64,000 bases of DNA from the IMG/VR virus record IMGVR_UViG_3300037502_001442, positions 1-64,000 of that record, one strand, 5' to 3'. How positions within the stretch are numbered: the stretch's first letter is position 1; each line of letters opens with the position of its first letter. The notes beneath the pieces were generated by a model, which was not told the origin of the DNA, made no database searches, and saw only the letters and a program-made list of their open reading frames with translations. Of the stretch, positions 15,944 to 24,363 are shown one piece after another. The translations under genes were made by a program, and so were the position numbers. The DNA is from a virus.

Positions 15944-17548
15944 ATGGCATATTCCCGCCCTGGAGTCTACGTCACCGAAGGACCCTTCTCGACCAACGCC
16001 TTTTCTGGCACTGGTGTGGTCCCCGCCTCTTTCGTTGGCACGGTTGCCCGTGGACCCGTCACCCCCACTCTGGTTACTTCTTGGAACCAGTACAAGACGC
16101 AGTTTGGTGATCTGACGAATGCGTCGGATCTCGGCTATGCCGTCTACCAGTTCTTCGCCAATGGTGGTCGGGCCGCTTACGTGACCCGCGTTTACCACAG
16201 CGTGTCCACTGGTGCCGCCTCTGCTACCGACGCAACGGCTGAGACGACCGCCTATGTCGGCACCGTTGGTGGTGCTTCGACTTCGGTTGACATCTTCAAG
16301 ATCAAGGCCAACAGCCCTGGCACCTGGGCCAACTACACGGCCGCTACGTCGACGGCCGCTACGGCTGGACTTCGTGTGGTTGTGACCGCTGGTCTCCGCA
16401 ACGGTGTCCCTGAGGGTCAGGGCGGAACTGGTACGCCGACCACCTTCAACATCTCGGTGCTCCTCAATGGGGTCGAGGTTGAGCGTTGGCGTGAGGTGTC
16501 GCTGGACCCCGATTCGGCCCAGTTTGCCCCGTCCATTGTCAACCAGTACTCAAACTACATCTCGGTTGACGCCGACGACATCAACGCCAGCATCACGTCT
16601 GGTGTGTACTACACCCTGACTCTTGCGACTGAGGAGAATAGGACTCGTGACCTCGCTGGTGGCACCACGAGCGCTCCCGAGACCGTGGACTGGCAGGATG
16701 CGGTGGACCGCCTCGACGAGGTGACTGATGCCATGAACATCAACCTTGTTGGTCGTTCGGACTCCACCCTCGTCAATTACGCTCTGGCCTACGCTGAGGG
16801 CCGTGGCGACTGCTTTGTCATCATCGATCCTGACAAGAGCCTTCTCTCCGAGGATGGCATCAGGACCCTTGTGGACGGCTACAGCAAGTCCTCGTACGGC
16901 GCGGTGTACTACCCGATGCTGAAGATGCCTGATCCCGCCCGTAGCGGTACGACCACCCTCCGTGACACCTACCCTGGTGGCGCTGTGGCTGGCCTGTTCT
17001 CGCGTGTTGAGATCGAGCGCACCATTGCCAAGGCTCCCGCTGGTTACCTGTACGACCTGCGTAACGCCTTTGCTCTGGCGGTCAACTTCACCGATGTGGC
17101 TGTCGGCACCCTGTACGATGCCAATATCAACACGATGAAGGTCGTTCCTGGCGGTGGTGTCATCATCAATGGCGCCCGCACCCTCAAGAAGACTGACATC
17201 ACCCGCTACGTGCCCGTTCGCCGCTCACTCAACTTCATCAAGAAGAGCGTCGAGGACATCGCCAAACTGTCGCTGTTCGAGCCGAACGGCGAGCGAGTTT
17301 GGTCCGAGGTCAGCACCCGCATCACCCGATTCCTCACGGATTTCTGGGGCGGTGGAGGTCTCAAGGGCCGCAATGCCAGCGAGGCTTTCTTCGTGGTCTG
17401 CGACGCTTCTAACAACACGGCTTACACGATGCAAAACGGTGAACTACACGTCGAGGTTGGTGTCGCCCTACAGACCCCTGCCGAATTCATTATCATCAAT
17501 GTCACCCAGTTCGCTGGGGGATCTACCACCGCAACGGAAGCGGTCTAA
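15944..17548 (+). CDS. Tail sheath protein
   Basis: The 534-aa contractile sheath subunit. The N-terminus (SRPGVYVTEG, 4-13) and the GxVPASFVGTVARGP and YAVYQFFANGG...YVTRV blocks are hallmarks. The C-terminal domain (about 400-520), with VPVRRSLNFIKKSVE and LTDFW, is the conserved region that links neighbouring subunits. AGGAG precedes the ATG. This gene defines the virion as contractile-tailed. Confidence 0.95.
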   Translation: MAYSRPGVYVTEGPFSTNAFSGTGVVPASFVGTVARGPVTPTLVTSWNQYKTQFGDLTNASDLGYAVYQFFANGGRAAYVTRVYHSVSTGAASATDATAETTAYVGTVGGASTSVDIFKIKANSPGTWANYTAATSTAATAGLRVVVTAGLRNGVPEGQGGTGTPTTFNISVLLNGVEVERWREVSLDPDSAQFAPSIVNQYSNYISVDADDINASITSGVYYTLTLATEENRTRDLAGGTTSAPETVDWQDAVDRLDEVTDAMNINLVGRSDSTLVNYALAYAEGRGDCFVIIDPDKSLLSEDGIRTLVDGYSKSSYGAVYYPMLKMPDPARSGTTTLRDTYPGGAVAGLFSRVEIERTIAKAPAGYLYDLRNAFALAVNFTDVAVGTLYDANINTMKVVPGGGVIINGARTLKKTDITRYVPVRRSLNFIKKSVEDIAKLSLFEPNGERVWSEVSTRITRFLTDFWGGGGLKGRNASEAFFVVCDASNNTAYTMQNGELHVEVGVALQTPAEFIIINVTQFAGGSTTATEAV

Positions 17549-17558
17549 GGAGTAAATC

Positions 17559-18197
17559 ATGGCAATTACGGCATCTGCAACCCGTACCGATCCGCTGAGG
17601 AACTTCAAGTTCCAGGTCGAGATCGTCCCTAACGGAAACGCACTCCGCACCTACACGAAGAACCTGGGCAAACTGGGTTTTGCGTCGATGAGCGGACTGT
17701 CGGTCAACAACGACCTCCTCGCTTACCGCGAGGGTGGCATGAATACCCACACCCACAAGATGGTTGGTCTGTCCGACTTCAACGCCATCTCGTTCATGCG
17801 AGGCGTGTTTTCGGAGGGCGACGAGATGTGGCGTTGGCAACAGTTCATCCACTCTTGGCAGAGCGGTGTCCCTGGTGGCAACGCTGGCTCCTCGGGTAAC
17901 GGCGACTATCGTTGCACGATCAACGTCCGCGTCTACGACCACCCCGTGACCAGCGACGCCTACTCGTATGTGACCGACGCGGCCAATCCGCCTGACACCC
18001 TTGCCAAGCCTGGTGACGTCAAGTTGATGGTCCGTCTGTACAACTGCTGGCCTGGTGTGTTCTCGTTCGGTGGCCTCTCTGCTGGTGACAGCGGTCTCCT
18101 CGTTCAGGAGATGACGGTCCACCACGAGGGATTCGTCGTGGCCTGGAACAACACCGACGCTGGCCGACTTGGCCTCCCCCAAGAGTTCCGCTCGTAA
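17559..18197 (+). CDS. Tail tube protein (T4 gp19-like)
   Basis: A 212-aa tube subunit. It has the typical opening DPLRNFKFQVEI (about 11-22) and the GLSVNNDLLAYREGG and FIHSW...RCTINVRVYD blocks of the gp19/Pvc tube family. It is about 40 residues longer than minimal tube proteins, with the extra length in a central loop (about 105-150). It directly follows the sheath gene. Confidence 0.92.
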   Translation: MAITASATRTDPLRNFKFQVEIVPNGNALRTYTKNLGKLGFASMSGLSVNNDLLAYREGGMNTHTHKMVGLSDFNAISFMRGVFSEGDEMWRWQQFIHSWQSGVPGGNAGSSGNGDYRCTINVRVYDHPVTSDAYSYVTDAANPPDTLAKPGDVKLMVRLYNCWPGVFSFGGLSAGDSGLLVQEMTVHHEGFVVAWNNTDAGRLGLPQEFRS

Positions 18198-18218
18198 CAA
18201 CACTAAAAGGAAAACAAA

Positions 18219-19016
18219 ATGGCTGAGGATCTTGCCTCTGTTGCAAACCAAGTAAACCAAGGTATTGCTGACCCTGTCCCCGAGGTAGCGGCTCCCCCGT
18301 CTACCTCGGTGGAACTCATCCGTGGCGTCTTCAACGGCGCTACGGGTGACTGGGAGAACAATGCGGTCGTCAGGGAGATGACAGGTGAAGACGAGGAGGC
18401 TCTCGCGGCTATCGACGCCCGAGAGGACCTTTCCTACGGCGACTATCTGTATCACCTTCTTCAGCGGTGCGTGGTCTCTATCGGTAGCCAGGAAATCTCC
18501 AAGGTGCCCCACATCATCGATGACCTGCTCATCGGTGATAGGGACCTGCTGTTCCTGGCCATCGTGAGGGCTACCTACGGAATCAGCCGAAAGATCGAGA
18601 TGATCTGTGGCGGGTGCCGTGAGCACAACGACGTTACTCTTCGTCTGGACGACGACTTCCCCGTTTCTGACGTGGAGGTCGACACGACCAAGAAGATCAG
18701 CGTCAAGTTGAAGAACGGTAGCACCGTGGAGTTCAACTACCCCACGGCTGGCGATAGTCGATATGCCCTCAAGAAGGCCAAGACCACCGCAGAGCAGAAC
18801 ACCCTCATCATCGCTCGTTGCGCTGATGTCAGCATGGACCGCATCTCTCGGGAGAACTGGGCTAAAAAACTCAACATCTCCGATAGGTCCAACATTGTGA
18901 AGGCTCTTACGTCTACACAGCCTGGTCCTCGCATGGAGGAGGTGAAGACTCAGTGCGCTCATTGCAATGCAGAGATGGTGGTGGCCGTCGACTGGGTCTC
19001 ACTTCTATTCGGTTGA
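18219..19016 (+). CDS. Tail/baseplate assembly chaperone (T4 gp26-like)
   Basis: A 265-aa protein between tube and tape measure. The helical core MTGEDEEALAAID...YGDYLYHLLQRC (in part) and CGGC (130-133)/CAHC (246-249) zinc pairs match the T4 baseplate-hub-chaperone family as I recall it. An open frame continues in +1 to 19152 and fills the gap to the tape measure gene, so a frameshifted longer product is likely, as for lambda G/GT. Confidence 0.8.
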   Translation: MAEDLASVANQVNQGIADPVPEVAAPPSTSVELIRGVFNGATGDWENNAVVREMTGEDEEALAAIDAREDLSYGDYLYHLLQRCVVSIGSQEISKVPHIIDDLLIGDRDLLFLAIVRATYGISRKIEMICGGCREHNDVTLRLDDDFPVSDVEVDTTKKISVKLKNGSTVEFNYPTAGDSRYALKKAKTTAEQNTLIIARCADVSMDRISRENWAKKLNISDRSNIVKALTSTQPGPRMEEVKTQCAHCNAEMVVAVDWVSLLFG

Positions 19017-19152
19017 TATTCGAATCATTTATTGGGAATACGAAAAGATTGCCTCTTCGTACAGGGGCTTTGGTCTTAGCGACCTTAAGTCAATGACAGT
19101 CCGCCAGCGTGCCTACTGGGTCAGTATGGCAAAATGGCGGAGTACTCCTTAG
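18967..19152 (+). CDS. Frameshift extension of the tail assembly chaperone
   Basis: This frame is +1 relative to the upstream chaperone and overlaps its last 50 bases. After the zero-frame stop (19014-19016) it encodes about 45 residues with IYWEYEKIASSYRGFGLSDL, like the short C-terminal half of GT-type chaperones. ATG 18967 lacks a ribosome site, so entry by frameshift between 18946 and 19016 is preferred. The slip site is not obvious (CTT CTA TTC GGT TGA precedes the stop). Confidence 0.6.
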   Translation: MQRWWWPSTGSHFYSVDIRIIYWEYEKIASSYRGFGLSDLKSMTVRQRAYWVSMAKWRSTP

Positions 19153-19161
19153 AGGTAATTT

Positions 19162-21426
19162 ATGGCAGTCCCCGATCAACAAGGTAGCGACATCAAGATT
19201 GACAGTTTTGGTCAATCTTCTGGCGCACGTGGTGTCAACGGTGATTCCTTGGCGTCCGCTGTCAAGCCCTTTGAGCGTTCCCTTGACAGCATCATCAAGA
19301 AACTTGAAAAGATCAATGATCTAGTCAAGAAGACTGGCTCTGGGGTTGCTGGGGCATTCGGCGGCGCGGGGCAAAAGCAATCCAAGACCAGCATGCCCGC
19401 CGCTGGCACTGTTGTTGCGCAGTCCACTGGTGGGTGGGGCCCTCCGACAACTCCTCCTGGAGTAAGTGGAACACCGCAGGCCGCTGGGGGCGCTGGCGCT
19501 GGTGGGGGGCAAAACCCCTCTCTGACTGCTCGCCAGCAATTTGCCATGAACTTCGCGGCTGGCACTACCCAGATGGTGGGGGATAGGAACGCCAGAGGCG
19601 CCCAGTACTCACTGCAAGCGGACAGGATGAGCACCCAGTACATGCAGATGTACGGGATGAGCAATGCCGAAGTTCGAAACCAAGTTCGTATGCCACTGGC
19701 TCAGCACTACTTGCTGGGTGGTGGTGCCGCTGTCAACCAGTTGATGGGGTTGCAGGCCGCTACTGGCCTAAGCGCCGTTGGCCAAGCGTCCAGCGTCGAA
19801 GCCATCAGGGCCATCTCAGGGTTCTCGTACGGCGCTGGAGATGTCACCAACATGCTCGGAGCCATGGCTAGCCCTGACGTAGCCAATCGCATGTTCATGA
19901 TGGGTGGCACTGGTATGTTTGGAATCGGTGGCACCCAACGTGGTGGCATGCAGGTGATCCAGGACATTATTCAGAAAACTGGTCTTACCAACGAAATGGC
20001 ACTAAAGGGAGCGCTGTCTCCTGGATCAGTTACTCGACAGAGGCTGACCGCTATGGGAGTCCCTGCTGACATGCAGGACATGGTGATCCAGTACGCCATG
20101 CAGAATGTGGAGTTTGGCAAAAAGGGTGGAAGTGGTATGTACGACCCTTCCAAAGAAGCCAATCGCAAGATCATGGGTATTGAGGGCACCTACGCCGTTC
20201 AGCATGAGAAGACCACTGGGGAGATGCTCAAGAGGGAGGAAAGTTTCTACGGTCGCCAGACCGACAACCTTGCTGACTTTGAGAAGAACATGCGTTCTAC
20301 GGTCAGGATGCTTGCCGCTTTTGAGGACGCGCTTTCTGGCATCACTGGCCTACTGATGAGTGTGAAGGGCCACCCCGTCGGTCGAATGCTTGGGTCTACC
20401 TTCAACATGGGAATGGGAGGAAACCCTATTGCGGGCGATGGCTTCTCCATGAAGGACATCGGTGACGCAACATCTGTTAAAACTGGTAACACGGTCGGAC
20501 CAGCCAAGGGTGGTGTTCCTACAGACGGCGGAGACTACGCCTCTAAAACCCCCATCTCACAGCACAACATGGACAAACTCACGCAACTGGATCACAGGCT
20601 TGCTGGTCCAGTTATCCGCATGTTGAGGGACAACCCTAGGCTGAAGATCGGCTCTACTCGTCGAAGCCCTGCCGACCAAGAAAAACTGTTTAAATCTCGC
20701 TATAGGGCACGACCTGATCTCAAAGAAAAACAAAAGCGCGAAGACAGAGTATGGAATGGTGTTGTGTGGGAACACATCCCAGGAACGGGGGCGGCACTAG
20801 CGGCTCCTGGCTCTTCATGGCACGAAAAGGGCCTTGCTGTCGACATCCACGGAGACTTGGAGTGGATCAAAGCCAACGCCAGTAAGTACGGGCTATTCCA
20901 CGGAGGTACTGGGCAGGGTGGTCCTAGCGATGAGCCTTGGCACCTTCAGCCCCTATTCACCAAGAGTGCGAGCGCCCGAGACGAGTTCACTACGGGCCAA
21001 GATGGTATCGCATCGAGCCCTGGGGCAGGAACGTCTGGAACCACCCTTGCGGGGCCAGGAGGCTCTCCTGGAACCCTCTCAGGGGGCGGTGGGGCCGCTG
21101 TAGAGGGAGGATCAGGGGGTGGGGCGGGTAGCCGTGCCTCAGAACTCATCTCTTCTGGCGTGTACTCCAGTATGAACTCGATCATGTCGGGTATTGACAA
21201 GCCCTACAAGTCATCGTCTTCATCCTCGCAAGAAGGAGACGGGACCATGATTGCTGGCTCTAGTGGGTCTGTTGCAGGAGGCGGTGGGGGGACTGTTATC
21301 ACCATTGCCCCCAACATCTACCTGACAACCACTGGAGACAGTGCTGTCGACATGCGTCGTATGGCGCAAGAAATTGGAACTATCCTTGAGCAAGAAGTTC
21401 GTCTAGTAGCAATGAGGTCCTCGTAA
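19162..21426 (+). CDS. Tape measure protein with M15 peptidase domain
   Basis: 754 aa in the tape-measure position. The N-terminal part has a coiled coil (about 30-60), then Gly/Ala/Met-rich helical sequence to about 430. Residues about 475-600 form a VanY/M15-type Zn peptidase: SxHxxGxAxD as SSWHEKGLAVDIHGD (about 550-564) and the second His in EPWHLQ (about 592-597). The C-terminus is Gly/Ser-rich. It would set tail length and cut peptidoglycan cross-links during entry. Confidence 0.85.
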   Translation: MAVPDQQGSDIKIDSFGQSSGARGVNGDSLASAVKPFERSLDSIIKKLEKINDLVKKTGSGVAGAFGGAGQKQSKTSMPAAGTVVAQSTGGWGPPTTPPGVSGTPQAAGGAGAGGGQNPSLTARQQFAMNFAAGTTQMVGDRNARGAQYSLQADRMSTQYMQMYGMSNAEVRNQVRMPLAQHYLLGGGAAVNQLMGLQAATGLSAVGQASSVEAIRAISGFSYGAGDVTNMLGAMASPDVANRMFMMGGTGMFGIGGTQRGGMQVIQDIIQKTGLTNEMALKGALSPGSVTRQRLTAMGVPADMQDMVIQYAMQNVEFGKKGGSGMYDPSKEANRKIMGIEGTYAVQHEKTTGEMLKREESFYGRQTDNLADFEKNMRSTVRMLAAFEDALSGITGLLMSVKGHPVGRMLGSTFNMGMGGNPIAGDGFSMKDIGDATSVKTGNTVGPAKGGVPTDGGDYASKTPISQHNMDKLTQLDHRLAGPVIRMLRDNPRLKIGSTRRSPADQEKLFKSRYRARPDLKEKQKREDRVWNGVVWEHIPGTGAALAAPGSSWHEKGLAVDIHGDLEWIKANASKYGLFHGGTGQGGPSDEPWHLQPLFTKSASARDEFTTGQDGIASSPGAGTSGTTLAGPGGSPGTLSGGGGAAVEGGSGGGAGSRASELISSGVYSSMNSIMSGIDKPYKSSSSSSQEGDGTMIAGSSGSVAGGGGGTVITIAPNIYLTTTGDSAVDMRRMAQEIGTILEQEVRLVAMRSS

Positions 21427-22958
21427 TGTCTGGTGTTTTTGATCCTACCAGAAGGTCTGTCGACAACCCCCCATTCAGTTGGCCCCAGAAGACCTACCAC
21501 AACATCAGTGGTGAAGTAGAAACGGTTCAGCGCGGTTACATGAGGGGGCTTCTGCCTACCTCAGAACTGTTCGAAGGGCTAAACGAAAAGGCCGACAAAA
21601 AACTGTTTTTCCAATTCAACCCTCAAGTTCTTGTACGTTCTGTGCAACAGTCTATTGGTGCACTCAACCCCCTGCTCCAACCTGCTGAGCAGTTGATGCA
21701 ACCTATTCCTGGAACGGCGTCTTTTGGGTTTGAATTGTTTTTCAACAGAGAATTAGAAGTCGCAAATGGATACGACCCAGACAACGTAGACACGGTGTAT
21801 GTTGGAGAGGGTATCGATACTCGTGTATCGAGGATTGGTGTTCTTGCAGATATTCTCGTCCTTGATTCTATTATCGGGCAAGGTGTTTCTGCTGACCTCA
21901 TTAGCGCGGTTGCACAATACAATGCTTTAGTTGCTGACGCTAAAAACGCCCCCATCTTGGAAGAAAAAGCGCGTCTGGAGGCTGAAGGAAAAACCGACGA
22001 AGCCGCCGCCCTTAAAGTTGACGAGGTAAGCACCGATACTGATAGGGCCGAGGGTCTTCTGGGGGTTAACTTAGGCAACTCAGCATTCCTTAACCCGCTT
22101 CCGTTTAGGGTCTTGTTCTCTGAACTGTTTATGGTCGAGGGTTTCGCCAACGCCGTTACTGTTGACTTTCAAAAGTTCAGCAACAAAATGATCCCAACTA
22201 TGTGCCGAGTGAACATCAACATGCAGGCTCTGTACATTGGGTTTACAAAGAAGGACACGTTCCTTACCAAGGGTCTTGAGGCTGTAGCAGAGGAGGCTAA
22301 AAAAACTGATAGTAAGAGAAAACGTGCTGGTATTCAACTAGAGAACGCTCTTAACCGTTTCTCCTACTACCAGATCAGAGCGCAAGACTGGAATGGTGCT
22401 ACACCCCCTACTCCTATTAACCCACTAACCATTGATAGTGTAAATAAAGTAGAGTTCAACGCAAAACTAGATGTCGACAGGACAGAAGCGTACGCCAACG
22501 CGGAAAGCGCAAACGAAATTAACGAGTCTAGGTTAACTATTAACCTTTACGCTAAATTTGCTAATTCAGAAAATGAAGCAAACCAGTACACTGTGTCGGA
22601 CCTACTTCAGGTTGATCCTTACGCCGTGTCGAAAACCAATGGTGAGACGACCATCATGCTCGGAGATGCAACCAATGGAGTTGATCTTCGTTGCGTTGAC
22701 CTAGATGAAAAAATAAAAGAAATCATCAGAGAAAATGTCTTTGATCAGAACAGCGTGGCAAATAGTACGTGGGTGGCCTTTATGTTTAGAGCAACGTTAA
22801 CCGCTGAATATATTGATACTGAAGCCAGCACTCCTGAGGGATACTCCACCCAAATTATTGTGCTTAATTGGTCTGGCTTGGACAGCATGAACTTACGTGC
22901 TCTCTGGACTAAGCCACAAACAGTGCCCTCGGCACCCCCTGCAAGAGGTGTGCGATGA
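21426..22958 (+). CDS. Baseplate/tube-initiator protein (CIS-tube-like)
   Basis: 510 aa. Blocks such as KLFFQFNPQVL (about 58-68), FGFELFFNRELE and the AVTVDFQKFSNKMIPTMCRVNI region resemble the contractile-injection-system tube-like proteins that precede a LysM protein. A helical acidic insert (about 165-200) stands out. It is followed by the LysM gene with a 4-nt overlap. Codon use is more AT-ending than in the sheath and tube genes. Confidence 0.65.
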   Translation: MSGVFDPTRRSVDNPPFSWPQKTYHNISGEVETVQRGYMRGLLPTSELFEGLNEKADKKLFFQFNPQVLVRSVQQSIGALNPLLQPAEQLMQPIPGTASFGFELFFNRELEVANGYDPDNVDTVYVGEGIDTRVSRIGVLADILVLDSIIGQGVSADLISAVAQYNALVADAKNAPILEEKARLEAEGKTDEAAALKVDEVSTDTDRAEGLLGVNLGNSAFLNPLPFRVLFSELFMVEGFANAVTVDFQKFSNKMIPTMCRVNINMQALYIGFTKKDTFLTKGLEAVAEEAKKTDSKRKRAGIQLENALNRFSYYQIRAQDWNGATPPTPINPLTIDSVNKVEFNAKLDVDRTEAYANAESANEINESRLTINLYAKFANSENEANQYTVSDLLQVDPYAVSKTNGETTIMLGDATNGVDLRCVDLDEKIKEIIRENVFDQNSVANSTWVAFMFRATLTAEYIDTEASTPEGYSTQIIVLNWSGLDSMNLRALWTKPQTVPSAPPARGVR

Positions 22959-23209
22959 TTGCTCCATTTTCACGTTACGTGTCTGCTAGTGAGACTCGCA
23001 ACGGGGTTACTTACGTGGTGGCTAAGCGCCCCGTTACGTACACCCCCAACTACATCTCCCACACGGCTCGTCGTGGGGAGACCATGGCCGATCTAGCCAA
23101 GAAGTACTTAGGGACTCCTGTCCTTTACTGGCGTATTGCCGACATCAACCCTCAAGTGCCGTTTCCTGACATCATCGAGCCTGGGACCAAGATCCGCATT
23201 CCGCAATGA
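22955..23209 (+). CDS. LysM-domain baseplate protein
   Basis: 84 aa with one LysM motif (about 36-83): HTARRGETMADLAKKYLG, then YWRIADINP and IEPGTKIRIP. In Mu/P2-like and CIS baseplates a small LysM protein (gpX/gp53-like) connects hub and tube or contacts peptidoglycan. It overlaps its neighbours on both sides by 4 nt. Confidence 0.88.
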   Translation: MIAPFSRYVSASETRNGVTYVVAKRPVTYTPNYISHTARRGETMADLAKKYLGTPVLYWRIADINPQVPFPDIIEPGTKIRIPQ

Positions 23210-24363
23210 TCACTACTGGCGCGTCTAACCTAAAACTTAACTTCAATGTGGTGATTGACGGCATTGCCCTCAATTTTGTTGACGTGCGCATGATTTCAGT
23301 GGAACTGCATGAGAACATGCACAACATGGCGGTAATCCACGTCGCTGGTATTCCTGCCGATTCTCTTACCGATTACATCAACAGGCCGATACTTATCGAG
23401 ATGGGTATTGGAGAACTCAGCCAGCACACCTTTTACGGGACTATCATCTACCTAGAGCCTGAGTCCAAGACCCACGATGGCCTTGTAAACGGTAGCCCCT
23501 TTCAGATCACGAAAATCTTCTGCATGGGTCCTACGTTCGCAATGAGGGGCAAGAAGACCAGGGCATGGGACAAGAGGACTCTTCCCCAACTGGCTGGTCA
23601 ACTTGCCTCGGAGTACGGTCTGTCCGTTTCCGTGCCCAACAGCACTTACGTTTACCCGAGGCTTGTGCAGAACGGCAAGTCTGACTGGGAAATCTTAGTT
23701 GAGGCCGTTGAGTATCAGGGATTCCGCATGATGTCTCGCGGTACCCATATTGAAATCTGGGACCCTTACACTCTTCTTAACCGAAACGGTGGCGCTATCC
23801 CTATCACTACACTCAAAGGCACACAGGGAGACGTCACCCCCGACCTCGGTCAGGTCATTGAGTTCAAGGCTCAGGTCGGTGCCAGCACTCCTGGAGGCCA
23901 AGGTGTACCCAACACCGTGCACGTTCTTGCAGACGGGCAGATCAAGACCATCAACCTCGTGGAGTCAAGCGGGTACGGAGACGCTATCCCTCGGCCATAC
24001 TCCAACGAGGCCAACGAAAACCTCACATCGGTTGAGCAGGCAGAGACGTTCTTGGGGGCCAAGTTCCTTCCTATTTCTGGCTCTTGCACCGTGGTAGGCA
24101 ACTTCAACATCCAGCCTGGAACGCTGGTCAATCTCTTCAAATACGACTCCAAGATCGACGGGGTATGGATCGTTGAGTCGGCCAAGCATGAAATGTTCCG
24201 TGGGTCGGGTCTTTCTTACCTGACTCTTAGGCGAGACTCCCTTGCCCGCGACGGGGCCATCACCATCACGAGGCCCGCAACTCCGCCTATAATTCCACCT
24301 CAGCCTGTGCTCCGTGACGGACGTTGGCGCAGTTCACAAGAGGTAATCGATGTTTACGCATAG
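23206..24363 (+). CDS. Baseplate hub protein (gpD/gp27-like)
   Basis: 385 aa. It follows the LysM gene and precedes the spike, the usual place of the late-control D/gp27 hub. The sequence has the SDWEILVEAVEYQGFRMMSRGTHIEI block (in part, near 163-186), typical of the hub's second tube-like domain. A Pro-rich tail ends the protein. Its last 14 nt overlap the spike gene. Confidence 0.82.
   Translation: MITTGASNLKLNFNVVIDGIALNFVDVRMISVELHENMHNMAVIHVAGIPADSLTDYINRPILIEMGIGELSQHTFYGTIIYLEPESKTHDGLVNGSPFQITKIFCMGPTFAMRGKKTRAWDKRTLPQLAGQLASEYGLSVSVPNSTYVYPRLVQNGKSDWEILVEAVEYQGFRMMSRGTHIEIWDPYTLLNRNGGAIPITTLKGTQGDVTPDLGQVIEFKAQVGASTPGGQGVPNTVHVLADGQIKTINLVESSGYGDAIPRPYSNEANENLTSVEQAETFLGAKFLPISGSCTVVGNFNIQPGTLVNLFKYDSKIDGVWIVESAKHEMFRGSGLSYLTLRRDSLARDGAITITRPATPPIIPPQPVLRDGRWRSSQEVIDVYA

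Noticed and set aside
17523-18962. Long minus-strand open frames opposite tail, capsid and portal genes (also 7976-9217 and 10348-11646)
   Set aside because: They mirror the strong G/C third-position bias of the plus-strand virion genes, have no ribosome sites and encode unnatural compositions.
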